Source: Gammaproteobacteria bacterium
Lineage (GTDB): Bacteria > Pseudomonadota > Gammaproteobacteria > Pseudomonadales > Azotimanducaceae_A
DNA: 8,270 nucleotides
Direction of reading: 5' to 3'
NCBI GenBank assembly: GCA_012960755.1
Contig: DUAT01000008.1
Coordinates: forward strand, 1 to 8,270
Shown here: positions 1-6,396 of the stretch, piece by piece
Numbering within the stretch: position 1 is the first letter of the stretch
Layout: the number at the start of each line of letters is the position of its first letter
The notes under the pieces: model-generated
Told to the model about the DNA's origin: nothing
Databases searched by the model: none
Seen by the model: the letters and a program-made list of their open reading frames with translations, nothing else
Position numbers and translations under genes: made by a program

Positions 1-1764
1 AAACTCGATGGGTATGAGGTTCGCCTTTCCTGACGTGGTCTGGAATTTTCCGTCGGTGTAAAGCCTTGCGGTGCCCTGGAAAATGTTTGCGGATCCATCG
101 TATGGCCATTGAATCCCTCGCGCTGCCTCAATCTTGTCGTAGCTCATACCGAAAATATCGAGGATTCGTCCTTCACCTTTGGACAGTTCTTTCATTTCTT
201 CGAATGCCGCTTCTGGCGTCTCGGCAAAGGTCATGGGGGATTCAAATCGACGTGCCATTTCCTTGAATATCCAGAAGTCGGATTTAGAATCTTCAAAGGG
301 AGCTATCGCATGGCGGGTCAGATTAACGCGTCTTTCTGAATTTGTATGACAGCCTTCCTTTTCCGCCCAGATAGCTGCCGGTAGATAGACATTGGCGTAC
401 CGGTTTGTTTCGACGTCTTCATATACATCCTGGACTACCAGGAAGTCCAGCTTCTCAAAGGCTTGCCTGATTCTCGCCTGATTAGGCATGGAGGTAAGTG
501 GATTGGTTGCAACCAGCCACAGGCCCTTGATTTCCCCTGTCTCGATGGCAGGGAAAATATCAGTCTCAGTCAGGCCTCGTTTCTCTGGGAAAAAGTCAGC
601 ATCGATGCCCCAGTAGTCTGCTACGAACTGTCTGTCTTGCTCGTTTTCCAGATATCGGTATCCAGGGAGACCGGAGCAACTAGACCATTCGCGGGTCCCC
701 ATCGCATTGCACTGTCCTGTAATCGAAAGACTGGTGCCTCCGGGTTTGCCAATGTTTCCGGTTACCAGGTTCAAATTGTTGATGTTGACGACGCCATCTG
801 AGCCGTGGGTGCTCTGGTTAATCCCCATAGTCCAGATACTCATTGCGGCGCAAGCGTTTGCGTAGAGCCTCGCGACCGTCCGGATTCGATCTTCGTCAAT
901 ACCACAGATATGCTGTGCCTTCTTCGGATCGTAGTCGGCAACAACAGCTTCTACTGACTCGATACCGGCGGTATGCGCATTGATATAGTCCCTGTCCTCA
1001 AGACCTTCACTCAAGATCACATGCATCATTGCATTGATCAGGACACAATCCGTGCCTGGTTTAACAGGCAGGTGAATATCGGCGAATTGCGCAAACATTG
1101 TCACCCTGGGGTCAACGACGATTAACGGAAATTTTCGCTTCTCCATGGCTTCTTTCAGGCGCCAGTAGATTACTGGATGCTGCTCAGGCAGATTCGATCC
1201 AAAGGCAATCAGGCAGTCGGTATGTTCAAAGTCGTCGTAGCAACCTGGTGGACCATCGGAGCCAAACGATCGTCTATATCCCGATACGGCGGAAGCCATG
1301 CATAATGTTGTGTTGCCATCGTAGTTGTTGGTGCCAATCGCACCGCGTACCAGTTTGCCTAGCGAATAAAATTCTTCAGTGAGAAGCTGTCCGGTGGACA
1401 CTACGGCGAAACTGTCGCGGCCATGTTCTTTCTGGATATCCTTGATTCGCTGTGCCGTGTGATCGATGGCTGTTGGCCAGTCTGTCGGAGCAAATGACTG
1501 GTGGCGGTTTTGTCGAAGCAATGGCCCAGTACCGCGCCCTGGTGATTCAAATAGATCCTGCTCGAGGATACCCTTGATGCAGAGCTTGCCACGGTTTACA
1601 TCCGCGCCTGCGTGCCCCCTGCTGGTCACGATTTTTCCAGAAGAATCCAGTCCAAGCTCGATAGAACAACCCGTCGAGCAATAGTTACAGGTGGTGTACT
1701 TCCATTCGGCAACCGGTTTGGCTGGTATTCGAATCGGTTTGTGCTTTCGTCTTGTCAGGATCAT
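1..1764 (-). CDS. nasA: assimilatory nitrate reductase, large molybdopterin catalytic subunit (C-terminus beyond window)
   Basis: Reduces nitrate to nitrite in the cytoplasm as the first step of nitrate assimilation. The reading frame is open from the ATG at 1764 to the left edge, giving 588 residues without a stop; the family usually runs from about 700 to 900, so the C-terminal end is missing. Near the N-terminus, Cys26, Cys29, Cys33 and Cys62 form the [4Fe-4S] ligand pattern of the Mo-bisMGD family. Cys155 in LCMASAVSGY is the expected molybdenum ligand, followed by the pterin-binding segments GSDGPPGCYDD and the IVVDPR region. No twin-arginine signal is present, which argues for the cytoplasmic assimilatory type over periplasmic NapA. 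The ATG is the only usable start: upstream in frame there is no ATG, GTG or TTG before a TAA. No clear Shine-Dalgarno precedes it. A sigma-54 promoter lies just upstream. The symbol follows common usage; nasC and narB are names used elsewhere for the same enzyme type. Confidence 0.92.
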   Translation of the reverse strand, partial: MILTRRKHKPIRIPAKPVAEWKYTTCNYCSTGCSIELGLDSSGKIVTSRGHAGADVNRGKLCIKGILEQDLFESPGRGTGPLLRQNRHQSFAPTDWPTAIDHTAQRIKDIQKEHGRDSFAVVSTGQLLTEEFYSLGKLVRGAIGTNNYDGNTTLCMASAVSGYRRSFGSDGPPGCYDDFEHTDCLIAFGSNLPEQHPVIYWRLKEAMEKRKFPLIVVDPRVTMFAQFADIHLPVKPGTDCVLINAMMHVILSEGLEDRDYINAHTAGIESVEAVVADYDPKKAQHICGIDEDRIRTVARLYANACAAMSIWTMGINQSTHGSDGVVNINNLNLVTGNIGKPGGTSLSITGQCNAMGTREWSSCSGLPGYRYLENEQDRQFVADYWGIDADFFPEKRGLTETDIFPAIETGEIKGLWLVATNPLTSMPNQARIRQAFEKLDFLVVQDVYEDVETNRYANVYLPAAIWAEKEGCHTNSERRVNLTRHAIAPFEDSKSDFWIFKEMARRFESPMTFAETPEAAFEEMKELSKGEGRILDIFGMSYDKIEAARGIQWPYDGSANIFQGTARLYTDGKFQTTSGKANLIPIEF

Positions 1765-1801
1765 GGAACTGGTCGGTTTAAGTCTGTTTGATCTTTGATA
1801 C

Positions 1802-1817
1802 GCAAATAGAGTGCCAA
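1802..1817 (-). promoter_or_regulatory. sigma-54 (-24/-12) promoter for the nitrate reductase gene
   Basis: Read on the minus strand, the site is TTGGCAC, five bases, TTGC. The invariant GG and GC are separated by exactly 10 bases, which matches the sigma-54 consensus TGGCAC-N5-TTGC without mismatch. Transcription would begin about 12 bases after the GC, near 1790, leaving a leader of about 27 bases before the ATG at 1764. Promoters of this class require an ATP-driven enhancer-binding activator. Confidence 0.82.
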
Positions 1818-1841
1818 TGCTTCTTTATTTTCGCTGCGCCG

Positions 1842-1871
1842 AAAAAACGGGGTTATCTAACCTGATCCCCG
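1842..1871 (-). terminator. terminator-like hairpin with T-tract, facing the nitrate reductase
   Basis: On the minus strand CGGGG (1871-1867) can pair with CCCCG (1852-1848) around a 14-base loop and is followed at once by six T residues (1847-1842). The loop itself contains a competing small repeat, GGTT-AGAT-AACC. A second inverted repeat, TTTTCG / CGAAAA around six bases (1828-1845), overlaps the T-tract. The stem is short, so efficiency is doubtful. The structure lies upstream of the sigma-54 start, so it could stop only transcripts that enter from further upstream. Confidence 0.4.
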
Positions 1872-1911
1872 CTGGATCTGCGAAAGCGCGCACGTTATTA
1901 GGGCAGCTATC

Positions 1912-1926
1912 TGGTGCGATGCACCA
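1912..1926. promoter_or_regulatory. perfect 15-bp palindrome, candidate activator-binding (enhancer) site
   Basis: The sequence is TGGTGC-GAT-GCACCA, a perfect 6-bp inverted repeat around three bases. Its centre (1919) lies about 130 bp upstream of the predicted nitrate reductase start of transcription and about 110 bp upstream of that of nirB, typical distances for an enhancer serving sigma-54 promoters. The half-sites GGTGC and GCACC are those used by NtrC, but in inverted order with respect to the usual GCACC-N5-GGTGC, so identity of the binding protein is open. A further GCACC occurs at 1937-1941. Confidence 0.5.
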
Positions 1927-2000
1927 AGTAGAGTCGGCACCGCAGTAGCCGGATAAGACTCTCGCCCGATTTACGGTGATTTTCTGAGTTCTGCTGATTC

Positions 2001-2016
2001 TGGCATTTGAATTGCT
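2001..2016 (+). promoter_or_regulatory. sigma-54 (-24/-12) promoter for the nirBD-transporter-kinase operon
   Basis: The site is TGGCAT, five bases, TTGCT. GG and GC are separated by exactly 10 bases, and only the last base of the -24 element differs from TGGCAC. Predicted start of transcription is near 2027, about 29 bases before the TTG start of nirB. It is the mirror partner of the minus-strand promoter about 200 bp away. Confidence 0.75.
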
Positions 2017-2017
2017 T

Positions 2018-2034
2018 AGTGATTCTGCATCACT
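2018..2034. repeat. inverted repeat over the predicted nirB transcription start
   Basis: AGTGAT and ATCACT form a perfect 6-bp inverted repeat around TCTGC. It begins two bases after the -12 element and spans the predicted start near 2027, so it would be split in the transcript and is better placed to act as a DNA operator than as an RNA hairpin. No known binding protein is recognised. Confidence 0.35.
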
Positions 2035-2055
2035 GAAAGAATACGGGCTGGAACA

Positions 2056-4584
2056 TTGATAAAACAAAAAGTAGTTGTTGTTGGCAACGGCATGGTTGGG
2101 CAGAAGCTGATTGACAATATTGTTGCAGATGATAGTTGTGAGGTGGAGCTTGTGGTCATTGCGGGTGAATCAAGGCTCGCCTATGACCGAGTGCATCTTA
2201 GTGGCTACTTTGTAGACAAAACCTTAGAAGACCTGGCGCTAACCGATGAAAGTTTTTACCAGGACAACCGGATCAAATATTCCCTGAACGACAAGGTAGT
2301 AGGAATTGATTTAGTAACGCGGCTTGTAACAACGGCCTCAGGGGAAAAAGAATGCTACGACAAACTTGTGCTGGCAACAGGGTCCTACCCATTTGTGCCG
2401 CCAGTTCCGGGACAGGAACGAGAGCACTGTCATGTCTACAGAACGATTGATGACCTCGACGCTATCATGGCGTCTGCTGAGAACAGTGAAGTGGGTGTCG
2501 TGGTCGGAGGTGGGCTCCTCGGGCTGGAAGCTGCCAATGCGCTGAAGAACCTTAACCTGAAAACGCACGTCGTTGAATTCGCGCCACAGTTGATGGGGGC
2601 TCAGCTCGATGCCGATGGTGGTGGCTTGCTGCAAACGAAGATCGAGTCCCTGGGCCTTGAAGTACACACCGGAAAGAATACAGAAAAGATAACTGAAGGC
2701 GCTGAACGTCGATACCGGATGGATTTTTCTGATGGCAGCTATCTGGAAACAGACGTGATCGTATTTTCCGCTGGTATCAGGCCGGAGGACGCTCTCGCAA
2801 GAGAAACTGGACTTAACGTCGGTGAACGCGGTGGCATTGTGATTAACGATCAATGCCTGACCTCTAACCCTGATGTGTTCGCGATTGGTGAATGTGCTTT
2901 ATGGCAGGGGAAGATATATGGGCTTGTTGCGCCGGGTTACCAGATGGCGAAAGTCGTCACCAGCCAGTTACTGGGAACGGATCCAGTCGAATTTAAAGGT
3001 GCTGACATGAGCACGAAGCTCAAGCTGCTGGGGGTGGATGTCGCGAGCATCGGTGATGCCCATGGCAAAACAGAAGGCTGTAAATCCCTCGTCTATCAGG
3101 ATGATGTGAGCCAGGTGTACAAGCGACTTGTAGTGTCTGAGAACGGCAAGAAGCTGCTTGGCGCTGTTCTTATAGGAGACGCTGAAGCATATGGCACTCT
3201 GCTGCAGTTCAAACTTAACAGCATCAACTTGCCCAACAACCCGGAAAACCTGATTCTACCGGTAACCGGTGAGGTCGCGAAGATTGGTGTCGAATTCTTA
3301 CCCGATAGTGCCCAGATTTGTTCCTGTTTTGACGTCAACCAGGCGCAGATATGCGCGTCTGTTGATAGTGGATGTCGTACACCCGGGGATGTAAAAGCTG
3401 ATACAAAAGCATCAAGTGGCTGTGGTGGTTGTGCCATGCTGCTCAAGCAGGTTGTCGATCACAAACTCGTGCAGCTTGGTATCGAGGTCAGCAATCATGT
3501 CTGCGAACATTTCGATTTTTCGAGGCGGGAGTTGGCGGATATAGTCAGGGTAAAACAAATCCGCACTTTCAAAGAGCTGATTCATTCTCACGGCAGGGGT
3601 CTGGGCTGTGATGTCTGTAAGCCCACCGTCGGTTCGATCCTCGCATCTTACTGGAACGAACACGTCCTTAAGGAAGACCACATCACTCTGCAGGATACCA
3701 ATGACGTCTTTTTGGCCAACATGCAGAAGGACGGTACCTATAGCGTGATCCCTCGAATCCCCGGCGGGGAGATAACCCCGGCCAGATTGATTGCAATCGG
3801 TGAAATCGCCAGTGAGTTTGAGCTGTACACAAAAATTACAGGTGCTCAGCGTATTGATCTGTTGGGTGCCCAGGTCCACGAATTGCCGATTATCTGGAAG
3901 CGGTTAATCGACGCGGGCTTTGAAACAGGTCATGCCTATGGAAAGGCGCTCAGAACAGTTAAGTCCTGTGTTGGTTCGACGTGGTGTCGCTACGGTGTGC
4001 AAGACAGTGTCACAACCGCGATCAATATCGAGGAGCGGTATCGCGGGCTTCGATCGCCCCACAAGCTGAAGATGGCCGTTTCTGGATGTACTCGCGAGTG
4101 TGCAGAGGCACGAAGTAAGGACGTGGGTGTTATTGCGACAGAGAAAGGATGGAACCTGTACGTCTGTGGCAATGGCGGGATGCGGCCACGGCACGCTGAC
4201 CTGTTTGCGGTCGACATTGATACGCCAACACTCATCTGCTACATCGACCGGTTCCTGATGTTTTATGTGAGGACCGCAGATCGATTGCAACGTACGTCAG
4301 TCTGGTTGGAGAACCTGGTCGGTGGGATGGAATACCTGAAGGACGTGATCATCCACGACAAGCTTGGTCTAGGCGAAGAACTAGAGAGCGATATGGCCAA
4401 TGTGATTGGCACTTACCAGTGCGAGTGGAAGGCCACCATAGAAGATCCGGAGAAATTGAAACGGTTTCGGCATTACATCAATGCGGATGAACCCGATAGC
4501 AATCTGGCATTTGTCAGGGAGCGGGGTCAAAAACGACCGGCAACAAAGGATGAGCGAATAGAACTAAAGGAGGTGACAAGTTGA
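2056..4584 (+). CDS. nirB: assimilatory NADH-dependent nitrite reductase, large subunit
   Basis: Reduces nitrite to ammonium in the cytoplasm with electrons from NADH, together with NirD. The 842 residues match the length of E. coli NirB (about 847) and the similarity runs end to end. Domain order: FAD-binding fold with GNGMVG at residues 10-15; NAD-binding fold with VVGGGLLGLE around 149-158; BFD-like [2Fe-2S] segment with Cys422, Cys424, Cys456 and Cys459; a second BFD-like segment with Cys518 and Cys521; then the siroheme / [4Fe-4S] domain with Cys638 and Cys644 in CVGSTWC and Cys678 and Cys682 in SGCTREC. The start is TTG at 2056: an in-frame TGA lies at 2020-2022 and no other usual start codon lies between. 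No clear Shine-Dalgarno precedes it. First gene of the operon, overlapping nirD by 4 bp. All expected cofactor ligands appear intact. Confidence 0.97.
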   Translation: MIKQKVVVVGNGMVGQKLIDNIVADDSCEVELVVIAGESRLAYDRVHLSGYFVDKTLEDLALTDESFYQDNRIKYSLNDKVVGIDLVTRLVTTASGEKECYDKLVLATGSYPFVPPVPGQEREHCHVYRTIDDLDAIMASAENSEVGVVVGGGLLGLEAANALKNLNLKTHVVEFAPQLMGAQLDADGGGLLQTKIESLGLEVHTGKNTEKITEGAERRYRMDFSDGSYLETDVIVFSAGIRPEDALARETGLNVGERGGIVINDQCLTSNPDVFAIGECALWQGKIYGLVAPGYQMAKVVTSQLLGTDPVEFKGADMSTKLKLLGVDVASIGDAHGKTEGCKSLVYQDDVSQVYKRLVVSENGKKLLGAVLIGDAEAYGTLLQFKLNSINLPNNPENLILPVTGEVAKIGVEFLPDSAQICSCFDVNQAQICASVDSGCRTPGDVKADTKASSGCGGCAMLLKQVVDHKLVQLGIEVSNHVCEHFDFSRRELADIVRVKQIRTFKELIHSHGRGLGCDVCKPTVGSILASYWNEHVLKEDHITLQDTNDVFLANMQKDGTYSVIPRIPGGEITPARLIAIGEIASEFELYTKITGAQRIDLLGAQVHELPIIWKRLIDAGFETGHAYGKALRTVKSCVGSTWCRYGVQDSVTTAINIEERYRGLRSPHKLKMAVSGCTRECAEARSKDVGVIATEKGWNLYVCGNGGMRPRHADLFAVDIDTPTLICYIDRFLMFYVRTADRLQRTSVWLENLVGGMEYLKDVIIHDKLGLGEELESDMANVIGTYQCEWKATIEDPEKLKRFRHYINADEPDSNLAFVRERGQKRPATKDERIELKEVTS
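4566..4575 (+). promoter_or_regulatory. strong Shine-Dalgarno deciding the TTG start of nirD
   Basis: AAAGGAGGTG at the end of nirB is close to a perfect anti-16S complement and lies at ideal distance from the TTG at 4581. It settles that nirD begins with TTG, because no ATG occurs in the family's expected N-terminal position. Confidence 0.85.
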
Positions 4585-4925
4585 GTATCTGGACAGATAT
4601 CTGTGTGGTGAGTGACCTGGTTTTAGATTCGGGCATCTGTGCCCTTTACAAACGTGAACAGGTAGCGATTTTTAAATTTGGAATGGAGCGACGGATATAT
4701 GCTGTATCCAACTTTGACCCGATAGGAGAGGCCAATGTCATATCTCGGGGGATTCTCGGGACCCTTGGCACTGACACGGTAGTCGCGTCGCCACTTTATA
4801 AACAACACTTCTGCCTGGAGACCGGCAGGTGCCTCGAAGATGAAAGGCAGTGGCTGAAAACCTACCCGGTTCGAGTCCACAAGGGGCAGGTCCAGTTGAG
4901 AGACGATTTACCGGGAGAGGAGTAA
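4581..4925 (+). CDS. nirD: nitrite reductase small subunit
   Basis: Small partner of NirB in cytoplasmic NADH-dependent nitrite reduction. The 114 residues align throughout with E. coli NirD (about 108): N-terminal SIWTDIC, the QVAIFKF strand, the AVSNFDPIGEANVISRGI segment, VASPLYKQHF and a C-terminal VRVHKGQVQL. NirD has a Rieske-type fold; here, as in the family, the cluster-binding Cys-x-His pairs are absent, so it should carry no [2Fe-2S] centre. It starts with TTG inside TTGA, where the A overlaps the nirB stop, implying translational coupling, and is preceded by a very strong ribosome-binding site. An ATG-initiated alternative in another frame is not supported by homology. Confidence 0.95.
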   Translation: MSIWTDICVVSDLVLDSGICALYKREQVAIFKFGMERRIYAVSNFDPIGEANVISRGILGTLGTDTVVASPLYKQHFCLETGRCLEDERQWLKTYPVRVHKGQVQLRDDLPGEE

Positions 4926-4930
4926 ACAGC

Positions 4931-6388
4931 ATGAGTTCTTTTAATCTCCTGTCAATGAAAGACAAGATGGGTGTACTCCATTACTCGTGGGTGGCGTTCT
5001 TTATCACCTTCCTGATCTGGTTTAACCATGCGCCACTTCTTCAGGCGATTGGTGTATCTCTTGACCTCACCAGCGCTCAGTTGAAAACTTTGCTGACGCT
5101 TAATGTTGCGATGGCGATTCCTGCACGCGTGCTGATAGGGATGTTAACGGATCGATATGGCCCGAGGCTGGTTTACTCCCTGTTGCTGGCGGTATGTAGC
5201 ATTCCGTGCCTGATGTTTGCCATGGCTGACTCATATGAACAGCTTGCCCTGGCGCGATTCCTGCTCGGGTTTATTGGGGCAGGTTTTGTGGTCGGAATTC
5301 GACTTGTCTCAGAGTGGTTTCCGGCAAATGAGTTGGGGGTCGCGGAGGGTATATATGGTGGCTGGGGGAACTTCGGATCTGCGGCTGCAGCGTTTACGTT
5401 ACCGGCGCTTGCGCTGTTGTTTGCTGAAGACGGGTGGCGCTGGGCAATCGGGATCACGGGCGTTGTTAGCCTGGTTTATTCCGTCATTTTTTATCGACAG
5501 GTACGTAACACACCCAAAGGTTCAACCTACTTCAAACCGAAGCATCTTGGTGCCATGGAGGTGACGAGCAAGTTTGATTTTTTCCTGTTGCTGGCGATGA
5601 AGTTGCCTATGTATAGTGCTCTGGCGTTGCTCACTTGGCAGTTGTCGCCTGAGAAGGAGGCGCTGTTAACGTTGTTAGCATCAAACCTGATTTATGGGAG
5701 CTTGGTTGTCCTCTATGTATATGACGTCTGGAAAGTCTGGCAAGTCAACAAACACATCTTTGAGAAACCCGTACCCGAGCTACATCGGTACAAGTTCAAA
5801 CAGGTGGCCGTGCTGAACGTTCTTTACTTTGCGACCTTTGGATCGGAACTGGCCGTGGTGTCAATGTTGCCGTTGTTCTTTGCGGAAACTTTTTCCCTGA
5901 CACCGGTCCTGGCAGGGTTGCTGGCTTCGGCGTATGCATTTATGAATTTGATGTCCAGGCCCGGCGGCGGTTGGTTGTCTGATCGGTTTGGAAGGAAGCC
6001 GACGTTACTTGTCTTGACCGCTGGACTCGCTGTCGGCTATTTCGTCATGTCGCTCGTCACGAGTGTATGGCCACTCGTACTGGCAGTAATTGCGGTGGTG
6101 ATGTGCAGTTTTTTTGTGCAGGCCGGGGAGGGCGCGGTGTTTGCGACAGTGCCACTGATCAAGCGCAGACTTACAGGTCAGATCGCTGGAATGACAGGCG
6201 CCTACGGGAATGTCGGGGCTGTGACCTACCTCAGCATCTTCGCCATTGTCGATGCACAGACATTCTTTCAGGTCATCTCCGCAACGGCGGTAATTGGGCT
6301 TGTCACCCTGGCTTTCATGGAAGAACCGGAAGGCAGCATCGCAGAAATCAGGGAAGATGGTACTGTGGAACTGATTAGTGTTACCTGA
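4931..6388 (+). CDS. nitrate/nitrite transporter of the MFS NNP family (NarK/NrtP type)
   Basis: Inner-membrane carrier of nitrate and probably nitrite. The ATG at 4931 gives 485 residues and follows GAGAGGAG at normal spacing; a longer open frame from 4850 would run through nirD and is not used. Visible NNP features: Arg66 in PARVLIG and Arg343 in MSRPGGG, at the places where NarK-type proteins bind the anion; the MFS loop motif TDRYGPR (73-79) and its repeat SDRFGRKP (350-357); the glycine-rich signatures GGWGNFGSAAAA (143-154) and GAYGNVGAVTYL (423-434). Between helix 6 and helix 7 is an insert of about 100 residues (190-290) with two more hydrophobic stretches, near 217-237 and 245-267, so 14 rather than 12 membrane segments are possible. 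It lies 5 bp after nirD, in the nitrite reductase operon, which points to an assimilatory role. In Pseudomonas such genes are called nasA, a name also used for the reductase. Confidence 0.93.
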   Translation: MSSFNLLSMKDKMGVLHYSWVAFFITFLIWFNHAPLLQAIGVSLDLTSAQLKTLLTLNVAMAIPARVLIGMLTDRYGPRLVYSLLLAVCSIPCLMFAMADSYEQLALARFLLGFIGAGFVVGIRLVSEWFPANELGVAEGIYGGWGNFGSAAAAFTLPALALLFAEDGWRWAIGITGVVSLVYSVIFYRQVRNTPKGSTYFKPKHLGAMEVTSKFDFFLLLAMKLPMYSALALLTWQLSPEKEALLTLLASNLIYGSLVVLYVYDVWKVWQVNKHIFEKPVPELHRYKFKQVAVLNVLYFATFGSELAVVSMLPLFFAETFSLTPVLAGLLASAYAFMNLMSRPGGGWLSDRFGRKPTLLVLTAGLAVGYFVMSLVTSVWPLVLAVIAVVMCSFFVQAGEGAVFATVPLIKRRLTGQIAGMTGAYGNVGAVTYLSIFAIVDAQTFFQVISATAVIGLVTLAFMEEPEGSIAEIREDGTVELISVT

Positions 6389-6396
6389 TAAACGCG

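Larger units (their letters stand above)
1765..2055. promoter_or_regulatory. divergent control region between the nitrate reductase and nirB
   Basis: This 291-bp gap separates two genes transcribed away from each other. It contains no convincing gene. I see two outward-facing sigma-54 promoter matches, a perfect palindrome close to their midpoint, a terminator-like hairpin on the minus strand, and an inverted repeat over the predicted nirB start of transcription. The arrangement is that expected of a shared, activator-driven control region. A minus-strand ORF of 80 codons crosses the region (1825-2067) but overlaps these elements and resembles no protein I know. Confidence 0.8.

Noticed and set aside
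463..801. Plus-strand ORFs within 66-1684.
   Set aside because: The minus strand here is a continuous nitrate reductase frame with conserved motifs; these are antisense shadows.
1825..2067. Minus-strand ORF of 80 codons across the control region.
   Set aside because: It overlaps both sigma-54 promoter surroundings and the nirB start, shows no recognisable domain, and has the look of a chance frame.
2338..2853. 171-codon minus-strand ORF inside nirB, and other long antisense frames at 3096-3879 and 6005-6466.
   Set aside because: They lie opposite strongly conserved coding sequence, resemble no known protein, and are explained as shadows of the real genes.
4850..4930. Upstream extension of the transporter frame to an ATG at 4850.
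   Set aside because: It would run inside nirD, adds residues not seen in the family, and the ATG at 4931 has its own ribosome-binding site.
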